Assembly (NCBI GenBank): GCA_014526335.1
Contig: JACTAT010000007.1
Span: 617,486-681,485, forward strand
Reading direction: 5' to 3'
Length of the DNA stretch: 64,000 nucleotides
From: Chrysaora quinquecirrha
Taxonomy: Eukaryota; Cnidaria; Scyphozoa; Semaeostomeae; Pelagiidae
The notes under the pieces are model-generated. The model did no database searches, was not told the DNA's origin, and saw only the letters and a list, made by a program, of their open reading frames with translations. This document shows positions 53,658-64,000 of this stretch, in pieces (position 1 is the first letter of the stretch; each line of letters begins with the position of its first letter). A program made the position numbers and the translations under genes.

Positions 53658-54061
53658 TACACGCTTTTTTTTTATAAAGAACCTAGCTTAAGGCCTAGTT
53701 CTTAAAGTTCCTTATTTTTTACCTCTTTTGAGAGGATTGTAGTTCCAAAAGTTCCTTAATAGTTCCTTTATCTTAACTGCACATACAGTTTAATGACTAC
53801 CGTACAGAGACATTTGCATCTAAGCAAAGCTCCAAACTACTCAAGGAAACATTTGATACATGCGCAAAATACAATTTATGTGATTTTCGACTGCAAATGA
53901 ATGAAACGGGCTTTCTAATTCTTGATTGTTTGCAGTGATAAAAATATTCAACAATGAAAAATTCCTTAGTGATTTTCTCTTTAGTAGTATAAGTTCTTTA
54001 AATTTTCGGGCCTTCTACGTGTAGGTTCCTTATAAAGTGGTTCTTTATAAAAAAGCGTGTA
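53658..54061. repeat. MITE, AAGGAAC-word type (close relative of 27452)
   Basis: The ends TACACGCTTTTTTTTTATAAAG and TTTATAAAAAAGCGTGTA, and internal GTTCCTTA words, match the 27452 copy along most of their length. It begins about 130 bp after the stop of gene 2. Confidence 0.8.
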
Positions 54062-54260
54062 TTAGAACGCTTCAGATTGTTTCGAATGCACATTTAGATA
54101 GCGAATCTTTATTCAGAGTGCACTGCATAAAATTTTGCGTAATTATTCGCTTTTTGTATCTTTAAAAACTATTTTTGAAAATTAGAACGGTGACTCTTTT
54201 GAAAATTGCCACCGATTTCAAAATTTAAAGAGAAATGACTTCTTCCAGATCAAATTTTGG

Positions 54261-54723
54261 ATCATAGGATTGCGATAAAAAGCAGAATCATTTTCGGGCA
54301 TACTTAAAAGCTTTTTTCGTTTGACACTCCTCAGAGCATGAACGTCAGAAACAGACCGAAACAGTAAACTAAGGCGGAATTTATACCCAGATGAGGCTCA
54401 AAATGCACCAATCCGAAAGAGAAGCTGAATTGACATTGTGTTTTAAGCACCAATCAGCTGGTCGGATACAGCGGGAAGACCAATAGAATTATTTAAAGAG
54501 TCCAAGCGAGAAAACGAACTCTTTCTGTCTACACAAAACCGGCCTTTTGGTTTTCATGTAGACAGATTCCAAATCCCAGTGAAACAAAGTGAAACAAAGA
54601 TCTTGCCTTTGCCAATGATTTTGAAACAATCCTCAGCGGATCATCACTCAAGTATGCCCGAAAATGATTCCGCTGTGTCGCAATTTTTAAGTTTTGTACA
54701 ACTCAAAGACTATCATAGGATTG
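54261..54723. repeat. Dispersed inverted-repeat element (other copy at 7062)
   Basis: GCGATAAAAAGCAGAATCAT then TTTCGGGCATACTT is mirrored by AAGTATGCCCGAAAATGATT then CCGCTGTGTCGC. The 12-mer ATCATAGGATTG lies directly outside on the left (54261) and again at 54712, a possible target duplication. The interior matches the partial copy at 7062-7341. Confidence 0.65.
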
Positions 54724-55034
54724 AGGAGATTTATGAGTAGTTACAACATTCCTTTCAATTTTGGTGCAGATGCACACGGCCGGTCGTCAAAAACGGTCAT
54801 CAAAAATGGCCGCCAACAACGACCGTAGGCCAAACAAGAATACAACTGTATAATATAGTATAAAAAAGTTTTCGCATTCTAAAAGCCAAAAATAGCATTT
54901 TCGGGGAATCGCAGTTGAATTTGAATCTATGATTTCCTGTTTGCTTTGAACATCATTTATAAAATAACATGTAAGTTTCACATAATCACATTATTTTATA
55001 GCCACAGCAATGCCTTTTGTGCAATATTTTAACC

Positions 55035-55323
55035 CGAAGGGGGGGGGGGGTGGTACTTCCTAATGTAGGCGGACAGGTATGTGCCCCTCATATGGGTGGG
55101 TTTTCTTCGAAACTTTCTTATAAACGGGTCCGATTTACTGTATGCCTAAAATAGCTTAAAAGTGGGTATATAATCAAATTTCCTTAACAATTGGTACACA
55201 AATTCAAACAAGAATCACAAAACTGGGTGGCCGAATGCAAAAAACAATACCTTAAACGTGGGTTGATTTGTAAAAACTCGGGGGCACAACCCTGTACATT
55301 TCAGGGTCAAGCACCCTCCCCCC
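55035..55323. repeat. Diverged GGGGGTACTTC-type element
   Basis: GGGGGGGGTGGTACTTCCTAATG with ATGGGTGGGTTTTC inside, ending at CACCCTCCCCCCAG, resembles the copies at 29398, 35151 and 46745 but is clearly diverged. Confidence 0.45.
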
Positions 55324-56217
55324 AGATGTTTTAATAATTTTCACAGCATTTAAGCTATTTAATACTCTAATTTTAATGGTATTTCACTTGAAATGTTTAC
55401 CAGCAGTGCTATCATTCCTCTACTTAACTTTTAATCATTTTACTTCTTTATAATCTTCTTTGGCACAATATTATCTTCCTTTTATTATATTGTTGACAAT
55501 GATTTTTATAATTTCAAGTGCTTTCCTGTTCTTGCTGTTTATTTGTTTTTCGATCGACGTACCTATCGTTGCTGTTGCATTGGTCATGAGACAAAGTCCA
55601 GAGCAGAACATGAAGATTGCATGTGTACAGTTTAACTAGTAAAATTGTCAGGAAATGGACACGTGAAACATTTAACTAGTAAATCTATTATATTTGGAAC
55701 TCTAATTCTGATTGGATTATCAAGCAACACGAAGAAAATTAGAATTGGACGATAGATATAGAGCATTTGATTGGTCGTGTTTAATTATACCTTTTTAGGA
55801 AAATAGGGGCGTTGGACTCTGGATATAAAAATAGATTGCTTAAGGTTTGGTGTGAGAAAGGTAGTAATTGAATCGCCGACTATTTCGTCGTGTTAGTGTT
55901 ATCATTATTGTTATTATATTGCTGGATTTGGATTGCTACGATAAGTTATGTTTAGTAATTGAATGCTGCTCTGGAGAAAATGTTGTGTTCATTTTTGATA
56001 TCTGCTGCTAGCTCGTACGTTTCTCCCTGGTTTTACAATCTTATTATCATTTCTTCGGCAAGAACTCACGCAAAATGGTTAGTGTCAAATCAGTAACCTA
56101 ACAACATTCCTATTTCTTCTTCAGAACGTGTGAATCAGTATGGTTTGGCAAAGCCGTTACAATGCAATGTACCCAATCGTTACATGACTTGTGGCATATT
56201 CCCCACGTAGGAAAATC

Positions 56218-56452
56218 TTTCCATACATATTTCCAGTCCACATGTTTCCATACATGTTACCATACATGTTTCCATACATGTTACCATACATGGTTCCATA
56301 CATGTTACCATACATGTTACCATACATGTTACCATACATGGTTCCATACATGTTACCATACATGTTACCATACATGTTACCATACATGTTTCCTTACATG
56401 TTTCCATACACGTTCCCATACATGTTTCAATACACGTTTCCATACATTTTTC
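56218..56452. repeat. 12-bp minisatellite CCATACATGTTA
   Basis: About 19 units of CCATACATGTTA/CCATACATGTTT. Because 12 is a multiple of 3, frames on both strands are open (M-Y-G-N repeats on minus, C-Y-H-T or P-Y-M-L repeats on plus). These are repeat artefacts. Confidence 0.93.
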
Positions 56453-56531
56453 TACTCAAGGGCTAAAGTAATAAATTGAGCAAGTTTCCTCCTAGTTGTA
56501 AACGTTTCTTAACTTTTCGGGTGTCTAGTTC

Positions 56532-56935
56532 ACGATCTTGGGCAAAATATTTGGAACAAGGCCTTTTCCCAGGAAATATGGCCTATGCCATTGATTTTCT
56601 GCTTCCATAACTCCAATCCTTCCCCCCTTTTCCCCCAAAACAATGTTGCTATAGCAAGACATTTTTTGTTTGAAAAAACATTGTAACCGGGGAGAAAGTA
56701 GACTTGCTCCAAGTCTATTTCTTAATATCCTTCTCCAAAGGTCCACCACTCCGTTTTAACAAAGGAGGGTGCCTGAGAAATATTTCTCTGGCACTCTCCT
56801 TTGTTAACACGGAATGGTGGACCTTTGGAGAAGGATATTAAGAAATAGACTTGGAGCAAGTCTAGGGAGAAGGGGGAATTCATAGCTAATAGCAGAACTA
56901 TTTAGGCTGGTCCATTATATTGTGTCCAAGATTGT
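56532..56935. repeat. Dispersed element with a central long hairpin
   Basis: The ends ATCTTGGGCAAAATATTTGG and TATTGTGTCCAAGAT match those at 28218-28705. Inside, 56699-56864 is an almost perfect palindrome with arms of about 75 bp (TAGACTTGCTCCAAGTCTAT ... CCAAAGGTCCACCA). Confidence 0.65.
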
Positions 56936-57083
56936 CTTCTTATAAGAACGCATAGGGATAGAAACAATGGTCGCAAAAAGGGGATTCTAATGATAATCTT
57001 AATGGGGAAAATTCATAAAGTAAGGGTGCTCAATAGCCCCGATCGGGATGTTCCAATGGATAAAGTCAAGGGTAACCATTGGG

Positions 57084-57132
57084 TAACCATACGGATGATG
57101 ATGAAGAAGAAGACAACGGTGATGATCATGAA

Positions 57133-57172
<40 letters not shown>

Positions 57173-57260
57173 ATTATGCTGTTAATGATGCTGGTAATGA
57201 TGATGATGATGACGATGATAATGATGACGACGATGATGACGATGATGATGATGGTGGTGG

Positions 57261-57295
<35 letters not shown>

Positions 57296-57370
57296 CTGAT
57301 AATAATGATAATGATGATAATGATGAGCATGATAATGACGAACATGATGATCCAACTGTTATGATGATGA
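57084..57370. repeat. (GAT)n microsatellite
   Basis: GAT triplets with interruptions, about 285 bp. Asp-, Met-, Ile- and Ser-rich frames are artefacts. Confidence 0.92.
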
Positions 57371-60300
57371 TGATTGTATTGGTATGCAATCAGCTGTAAA
57401 ATGGAACCACAGTTAACCATAGTGCTAATATGTTTTCAATTATCATCAAATGACCATTAAAATTTAACCACAAAACAGGGAAAAAATTCTGATCAGATTT
57501 GATGTGGGACATCATAGTCCGGGTGCTGGCGGCATGACCTACTTGCAATTTCGGCGGGACTTTTAAAATTTGGATAAATGGGTTCATCATCGTACTAGAA
57601 ATACGAATCTACCTGTTGGCCATGTTGAATTTTCTTGTGAGGCGCCCCCAACGCGATTTTATGTTTCGACTGAAGTAGGCCTGTTTTGCTTCGAAAGCGC
57701 CATTTTCTTCAACGATTTCAATAGAGATCACTGAGCCGAAGCACCAATCGAGACGCAAATCCAGGGGAACACTTACACTTTTTACAGTGTCGACGGGGGG
57801 TCCGCAGGAGAAGTAAATGAAACGAACGTACGGAATGTACGGAAAACGTGAAGCGGGCGAGTAATTTATGCAAATAATATTATTGTTGAGTGTATGAAAC
57901 CGACTGAATCCTTTTAATGCTCATATTATTTACAAGCAGTCAAAAATGAATGAAAAGTGAGTCGTGGTATAAAGCACAATGTATATCATAGGGTCATATG
58001 GTCCCGTTCTATAAGAACAATTTCGAAAAACATTTTTGTAAAAAATACCTTATTCCATCAAATTTCGCATCTCTAATTTTCGCACTCTCAGATTGTCACA
58101 CCCTAAAATTTTTATTAGAAGTTGACCCGATTCGCGCCCTTTACTTTTTGCACCAAGAAGCGCGCTTTAACTGATGTCTTTGCGCGCTTTCAATGTCTTC
58201 TCCATTTAAGTTACAGTAGGTTGCAGCATTAAGCAAAGCGGTTTTGATCCGCATCTTCAACTTCTACATCTATTACCCTTATGCTTGTTTTGCAATTTGG
58301 ACGTCTTCACTTGGGTTTCCCTCGTCAGCAAACAACTGCGCCTATGTTGCAACGATCGCAAAGCGCGAGTGAAGGGGGGATGCACTAGAGGCTGTTTCTG
58401 ACTTTCGTAATGAAACGAACTGACCACTAGATGCAGGCAGATGATTTGCCCTAAAACAAGGTTATACTATTGCACAAGACCTATGTGGTCTCAAGTTTTA
58501 AAAAAGGGACACAAAACAAGTGTTCGTTTCTACCCCTTTCCATTGCCATACGTGCGTGGCACACTGTCAAATGGCCGTAACAAAATGTGCCGTTATAATG
58601 CTAAGACGCACTCCCACTCTTCTATGATCCGACGGCTGAAGTCCAAATGCAAAAGTGTCATTAATGGAGAAGAAAACGTATACGTACAAATCATTCGAAT
58701 TCTTTAATTAAGATGTGACAAATAATCACGAGATTTTGTCGCATCTAGAGGAAGAATGGGGTCCTATTGCTTAGTTTCGCCTTTTACTGTCAATCTGCCT
58801 GTCGTGTTAAGCATCGTGCCTAGTGCTAATCTACCAATCAAAAAGGCGTAAGGAATCTTATAAGCAGCGATCACCGTAACGCTATCACGGAAGAGCAAAA
58901 GAAGAAAATGCGACAGAAGAGGTCAATTCGCCAAAATGAAGCATACACCTTTGAGTGCATCTATTGCAGGAATGCCAAACATATGCTCATAGCCAAACAC
59001 TATGTCGAAAACCTAGAAGTATTTGGTTTTTGTCATCTGAAAACTAGTCTCTATCTGTTCTTTCTGAAAATAATTTCTCGGACTTTATGAAAGCGTGAAT
59101 ACATTGTCATGTTTCGAAGCCAGCGTTTTCAGCGTTGTGTCTGTTCTTTGTCTCTTGTTACCTCTTGAAGTGTGTGACGCTCGCCTCTTTCATGCAGCGC
59201 AGGTTTCCCAGACTCCAATTTCCAAATGTCTGTGCATTATGTACGTATTTGTGTATTCTCGTAGTTTACAATTTCTCGCTCTCTTGCATAATCTATGCCT
59301 TGTTGGAGGCAACTTTTGAGGCAACTTCGAGGCAACTTGGAAGAAAAGGAAAGCAAAGTCTGAAGTGCGATGAATCGATATATTTTTACTGTAAGCAATG
59401 ATCAGCAGCATAGTTATGTCTGGACAATATCCCAAAGTTGCCGTACTTCTCTTTTATGTTTATGCAGTGCCGGTGGCGGTGCTACGAAGTAAAAGAGTGT
59501 CACCCGCCCTTTAGTTTTGGGCTAATGTCCGTACCAAAACCTTTTGAAACGGATGATTCTTCGAAGGCTGAATTCCCCACGGAAAGAGTCTAAAGATTTA
59601 ACATGTTGTTAGTTTACCCTTTATCCATTACCCACTACATCAATTCACTTGATTCCTGCTGCAAAAGAGTCCCAGCCTCGATGCTACCGCAGCTGCAGCA
59701 TTCTGAACATAGGATCATGTCTGTTCTAATAGCTCTTAAAATGGAGGCTTCTTTGATGACGACGATGGAGATGAGCAGCTCTTTGCGATTCGTGCACGGC
59801 AGAACAAACACTTTTGAGTTGGTTCCTCCTACCCTCAAGCTTGCTGTAGCCGCAGGTGCGGCACTTGTTGCAAGATAGCATAAAAGATCCCCATTATTCT
59901 AGCTTTAGAGTCTTTTGATCTTTAAAACGGAGTTTCCTTCAAGGGCTGTTTTAACGGCGTCGGTAAGGATTAGCTTTCACTTTGACATTGCCACTGTGTC
60001 CCGCGCTAAACGCAAAATAGCGAAAAGTTCGAGTTATCAAAATCAAAAGTTCTACCATTCATCGGCTATAACGGTTTGAAATATGGTCTTAGTGTTCGCC
60101 TCGAAGGGGTCAAAATGGTAAAGCAGAATAACTTCCTAATTAGTTTAGAATGTACAATAGTCTCAAGAATGTAGTTGCCTTTGCGCAAGTAATTATTTTG
60201 TGCCTTGACAATGGTTACGTTTGTGACATTACCTGCCAAAAGAGACAGAATATTCATGTACTTCATAATCTAGTTATAAAAACATCACAAGGAGGATTCA

Positions 60301-61316
60301 TTTCCTCTATATACGAAATAATTTGAGGTTTTAAGACCCATATTACTCAACATAGGGGTTCCATACTGGTTTCTCATTCCACGATTCCACGGAATTGGGT
60401 TTTATTGCACTTCGCAAAGCATAATTTCATCGGGGGGTATCGACCAACATTATCAATTCATAGCACAGAAAACAAGAACAAAGAGTAATTAACAAACATA
60501 TGAAACTTCGTTTCTGACAATTATCCAATTGATTTGTTCAACGAATGGGGTTCAATTTTTGCTTTTGTCTTAGTAATTTCGTTTTGATTTGTACATAAAA
60601 AGCATCTTTAAAGCTAACGCACACCCTGATATTAAGAGTCGCTTCAATTAGTTCCTTTCAAATTGTTGTTGAAAATGGCGGTTTCTTGCTGGAACACTGC
60701 ATGAGTTTTGCTGGAGAAAAACGGGTTGGACGCGTCTCACAAGAAAATTCAGGATGGCCAACAGGTAAAATCGTGTTTAGGATGTGAAACTGAACACATT
60801 TGTGCAAAAATTAAAAGTCCCGCTAAAATTGCAAGTAGTCACCCCGATTTCGGCTGTCAGCACCCGGACTATCAAGCTCAAAATGCGGATTTGATCTTGC
60901 ATGAAAAGATAAATAGATCTTTTGTTACGAAGGAAAAAGTCGTTATTATTTCTTTTGTTTCATTTAGAAAAGGAGAATTGTAGACAGAATGAGTTTATCT
61001 GATGTGTTATTTGTTTTGTAAATAAAAGTCAACCCCCTGGTGTTGAACGATTTTAACATGAAAAGAGCCTATGCTGAAAATATGATTTTGGTTTATGCAT
61101 CTCAGCTTCGCCCAGCAGACAAATTTGAAGGATATTTTCATATCGTTCTTGTTATTTCAGTTGTTATATTTACAACTGTCTAAATTTTCATGGATTTGAA
61201 GACGATGATATTGTAATTTTTGGGATTGTCTGCTCCCTGAAAAGAGGCAGCATCACATCTCTGGGAGAACTTGCCAGCTTTGCATCAAAGGAAGAACACA
61301 TTTCAGGTTTGAAATA
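57371..61316. other. Intergenic region without a supported gene
   Basis: Short frames (58441-58707, 58908-59090, 59095-59401, 59603-59878) lack domains, splice pairs or consistent codon signal. A frame at about 60708-60983 followed by AATAAA at 61018, and an ATG exon-like stretch at 60701-60764 with a GTAAAA donor, are the only hints of transcription. GAGGCAACTT repeats occur at 59306-59340. Confidence 0.3.
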
Positions 61317-61610
61317 ATGGAAGATTCATTTTCAGATGACGATAATGACTTCCCAAGTTTGCCTCCAAGCATTATGCTTGACTTCGCTCCACAATCTGAA
61401 GACAACGAAAGCAAATTTCGAGTTGTTTCTGACTTGACGACGGAGGAAGAGCTTCCACCTCCGAACATTCACGTCGAAAGTGAAGGTTCAAGCAGTGAAG
61501 GCAGTGATTCTGATGAAAAGCAGGAAACAGCCGAAGATATTTTGAAGTTTTCAAATACGAAACGGAAAAATTTTGGAAAAGCGAAAGCGGACATAAAAGA
61601 TGATTTACAG
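61317..61610 (+). CDS. Possible first coding exon of an unknown acidic protein
   Basis: An ATG is followed by 98 codons and a donor (TTACAG then GTAAAT, phase 0). A CATTTCAG acceptor-like site lies 11 bp upstream, so this may be a second exon with the start codon. The peptide is acidic and Ser-rich (D-S-F-S-D-D-D-N-D-F, S-E-G-S-S-S-E-G-S-D-S-D-E) and becomes basic at the end (K-R-K-N-F-G-K-A-K). No continuing exon is recognised before 64000. Composition is protein-like, but I do not recognise the family. Confidence 0.4.
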
Positions 61611-62054
61611 GTAAATAATAACACATTAATCATAATTTATTCGGCCTATTTTCAGACAGCATTCCAGTCTTGCGGAAGTCTGTCACTCTCAAATCACGTC
61701 TGATCAATGCCGAGTATCATGAAAATGTGGTTTTTTATCTGAAGTCTTTTAAAAAAATTAAATTTTCATGGAATTCTTGTGGCAGATCGCGAGATAATTT
61801 GCAACACCAGAGAAATGTAATGTGGTAAAACTCCATCATAAACCTATTAAGAAAACTGAAAAACAATTAAACCCTTCAGTTTCGAACACCACTTTTATGC
61901 TAATGATAATTTAACAAAATTGAAATTAAATAAATTTTCAAAATCAGATTTTAATTGGATGAGAGATATGATTTAAACAACGGAGGGGGATCAATTAGGA
62001 TTTTCAGTAGTATTTAAATTCATATCATTACTGCCTCAATAAAATCCCCCCTTC

Positions 62055-62160
62055 TTATATGAATGAGTGCCCCTTTGAATGATTGAGTGCCTCCATTGAC
62101 TGAGTGCCTCCATGAGTGAGTGCCCCCTTGAATGAGTGTCCCCTTGAATGATTGTCCCTT
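62055..62160. repeat. GAATGAGTGCCCCCTT short tandem repeat
   Basis: About six imperfect 16-18-bp units. Confidence 0.7.
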
Positions 62161-62164
62161 ATTA

Positions 62165-62700
62165 TTTATTATTATTATTATTCCTTTATTTACACTGTTG
62201 GCATGAAAAATAGCTAAAATGTACAGTAAAATTTACAAATACAGCTAATAAAAGCCAACCATTAATATATTTAATAAAAGAGTATAAAACTAGTAACAAT
62301 GTAATAATTGAAAGAAGGTAAAACTCTAAAAACACTATCTATAAAAATCCTAGCGATCGGATAAACGTCTGGCAGAGTCTACAGCCGCACTGTATGCCGT
62401 TCCATGTTTTGATTTTTTTCTTAAATTCGAGTAACGAAGAGGAATTCTTGATGAACGGGGGAAGGCTTTGCCATAATTGTGGTCCTCTAAATCTTAGGGT
62501 TTCTGTTCCACAAGACACTGTTCTTACTAAAGGAATCGAGAATTCATTGTTGTTTCTAAGTGCATAGTGGCTTTGACGAGACGGAAAAATTTCTTTCATA
62601 AAAGAGGGGCTCAATCCATGCTTACTTTTATACATTTCGATCATAAGTACTTGTAAGTTGATTGTTTTCATGTACAGTAATAGTATGCTCTCATTAGTCT
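62165..62700 (-). pseudogene. 3' end of a non-LTR retrotransposon (C-terminus of RT ORF)
   Basis: On the minus strand a 110-codon frame (62671 to 62339) carries the typical C-terminal block of animal CR1/Jockey-like polymerases: Y-A-L-R-N-N-N, V-R-T-V-S-C-G-T-E-T, F-R-G-P-Q-L-W-Q-S-L-P, F-K-K-K-I-K-T-W and C-R-L-C. The 3' end runs into an (AAT)n tail at about 62162-62180, as expected for these elements. It is severely 5' truncated. Confidence 0.8.
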
Positions 62701-62995
62701 AAGTTTTTTGGTCCAAAAGCGTTTGAAAGCTAGATTCGTGATCTCTAAAAAATGAAATGCCTTCAGGCTTGGTTCAATTAAAATGGGTCCTTCTGCTATG
62801 TGCTGGTATGCTGCAAATTTTTCAGACCAGAAGAGCGATTATTTGTTGTTTTATTAAAGTCCGCCTTTAATCTACGCCAGGACTAGTCTACTCTTGTAGA
62901 GCCCTTAATTCCACTGAAAGTACGTCAAAACGAAGGCCTAAATATCACTGCCTTTCACAAGCACTATACACATTGCCTACAATAACGACAATAAC

Positions 62996-63149
62996 GTCTT
63001 TTTTATGGAGGGGGGTGACATCTGCATATTTTAGTTTATCAGGAAACAAACTATTTTCAATGCAGAGTATCTTTAATGAATGCATTGAAAATAGTTTGTT
63101 TCCTGATAAACTAAAATATGCAGATGTCACCCCCCTCCATAAAAAAGAC
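62996..63149. repeat. Perfect 69-bp inverted repeat at the retroelement 5' junction
   Basis: Positions 62996-63064 and 63081-63149 are exact reverse complements with a 16-bp spacer. The right arm is the beginning of the RT fragment (F-P-D-K-L-K-Y-A-D-V-T-P). The left arm is an antisense copy of it. Confidence 0.95.
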
Positions 63150-64000
63150 GCAAAAACTTCAAAGGATAATTACAGACCCGTAAGTGTACTGCCAACAGTA
63201 TCTAAAGTTTTTGAAAGAATTATGGAGCGGCAGATAACTAGGCATATAACCCCTTTTCTATCAGATCTTCTATGTGGATTTCGCAAAGGTTTCAATACAC
63301 AACACGTCGTGATTCGGATGCTAGAGAAATGGAAAATAGGCTTGGATAATGGAGAAAGCATAGGTGCAATTTTTATGGACCTTTCAAAAGCATTTGATTG
63401 CATCAAGCATGATCTTCTTTTGGCCAAATTACATGCGTATGGTTTTAATCGCGAGGCTCTTTCACTAATTCACAGCTTTTTGGAAAACAGACAGCAAAGA
63501 GTGAAAATCAATGGATCTTTCAGTAAATTTAAAATCTTTTGTTAGGAGTACCACAAGGGTCAGTTCTTGGTCCCTTTTCTTTAACATGTATATAAATGAT
63601 TTGCTACTCTCCATTCAAGAAACTAATATCTGTAATTATGCAGACGATACCACCATTTATGCAAGCGATAAGAATTTGGATAACGTAATCATGAGATTAG
63701 AGAATGATTCCACGATATTTATTCAATGGTTTGAAGATAACTTAATGAAATTAAATACAGAAAATGTCACTTCATGGTACTAGGAAAAGCGCTAATCAAA
63801 CTGTTACAGTTAGTGTAGGTGACAGCATTATTGAAAATAAGGACGAGGAGAAGTTGCTCGGAGTAATAATCGATCACAAACTAACTTATGAGACGCATAT
63901 TAATAAGCTATGTAAGAAGGCTGGAGACAAGCTTTTGCACTCTCCGTCTTTCTGCATACATGGATTCCAACAAGCTGCGAATTTTAATGAGAGCCTTCGT
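63066..64000 (+). pseudogene. Non-LTR retrotransposon reverse transcriptase, decayed
   Basis: The fragment contains RT motifs in order: Y-R-P-V-S-V-L-P near 63173, F-M-D-L-S-K-A-F-D near 63373 (motif A), G-V-P-Q-G-S-V-L-G-P near 63548 (motif B), Y-A-D-D-T near 63637 (motif C) and L-L-G-V-I-I-D after 63850. At least three frameshifts (near 63540, 63575 and 63780) break it. It continues past the window. Family-level motifs point to a CR1/Jockey-type element, perhaps the same family as the minus-strand fragment at 62165. Confidence 0.88.

Noticed and set aside
56157..56479. M-Y-G-N and C-Y-H-T repeat proteins
   Set aside because: A 12-bp minisatellite read in frame. There is no start context, splice signal or unique sequence.
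57013..57420. Frames rich in Asp, Met, Ile or Ser around 57.1-57.4 kb (similar ones at 48.9 and 49.8 kb)
   Set aside because: All come from (GAT)n triplets, open in several frames because the repeat lacks stops.
60701..60764. Exon starting M-S-F-A-G-E-K with a GTAAAA donor
   Set aside because: Joining it to the next plausible acceptor (61307) gives an immediate stop, and no other partner was found.

Overview
This is animal nuclear DNA: AT-rich, intron-rich (GT-AG) and crowded with small inverted-repeat DNA transposons, minisatellites and triplet repeats. Two spliced genes on the + strand can be assembled completely from the sequence. The content (a CIN85/CD2AP-type adaptor, a secreted PAN + Cys-rich + discoidin protein, Ty1/copia, hAT-like and pogo-like elements, many MITEs) fits an anthozoan cnidarian such as a coral or sea anemone. 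The species assignment is inference, not shown by the sequence.

Layout. Positions 1-4637 hold the 3' part of a Ty1/copia element (gag zinc knuckle, protease, integrase, RT start, RNase H, 3' LTR). It is split by a 1.45-kb hAT-like element whose insertion is accompanied by loss of the rest of the RT. Positions 5385-29089 hold gene 1, a 12-exon, 693-residue SH3KBP1/CD2AP-type scaffold: three SH3 domains, a proline-rich region with 10-residue repeats, a capping-protein-interaction (CPI)-like motif and a C-terminal coiled coil. All splice phases agree. Its start codon lies in an exon with only four coding bases. Its introns carry a tRNA-like tandem array, a 93-bp minisatellite with composite ETS/CRE-like words, a 3.56-kb transposon with 572-bp terminal repeats, and a 74-bp minisatellite that begins on a 5' splice site.

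Positions 29090-33088 are intergenic and mostly MITEs, some nested. Positions 33089-53530 hold gene 2, a 6-exon, 313-residue secreted protein: signal peptide, PAN/apple, Cys-rich EGF-like module, one F5/8 type C (discoidin) domain. Its 12-kb fourth intron contains a second copy of the middle discoidin exon, broken by a 790-bp hAT-like element. The same gene contains 22-bp and 14-bp minisatellites, (ATC)n and (CTAA)n blocks and many MITEs. Positions 53531-64000 are intergenic repeats, one possible exon of an unknown gene (61317-61610), and two decayed non-LTR retrotransposon fragments, one on each strand, the right one starting in a perfect 69-bp inverted repeat.

The most unusual pattern is a dispersed MITE family with ends near TACACGCTTTTTTTATAAG. 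Each copy carries its own short word (GGAAC, GCAAC, GAAC, GAATA or GAAAC type). That word is used both at the inner edge of the terminal repeat and in several internal repeats. It differs between copies but is nearly uniform within a copy. No bacterial, phage or CRISPR-like system is present.
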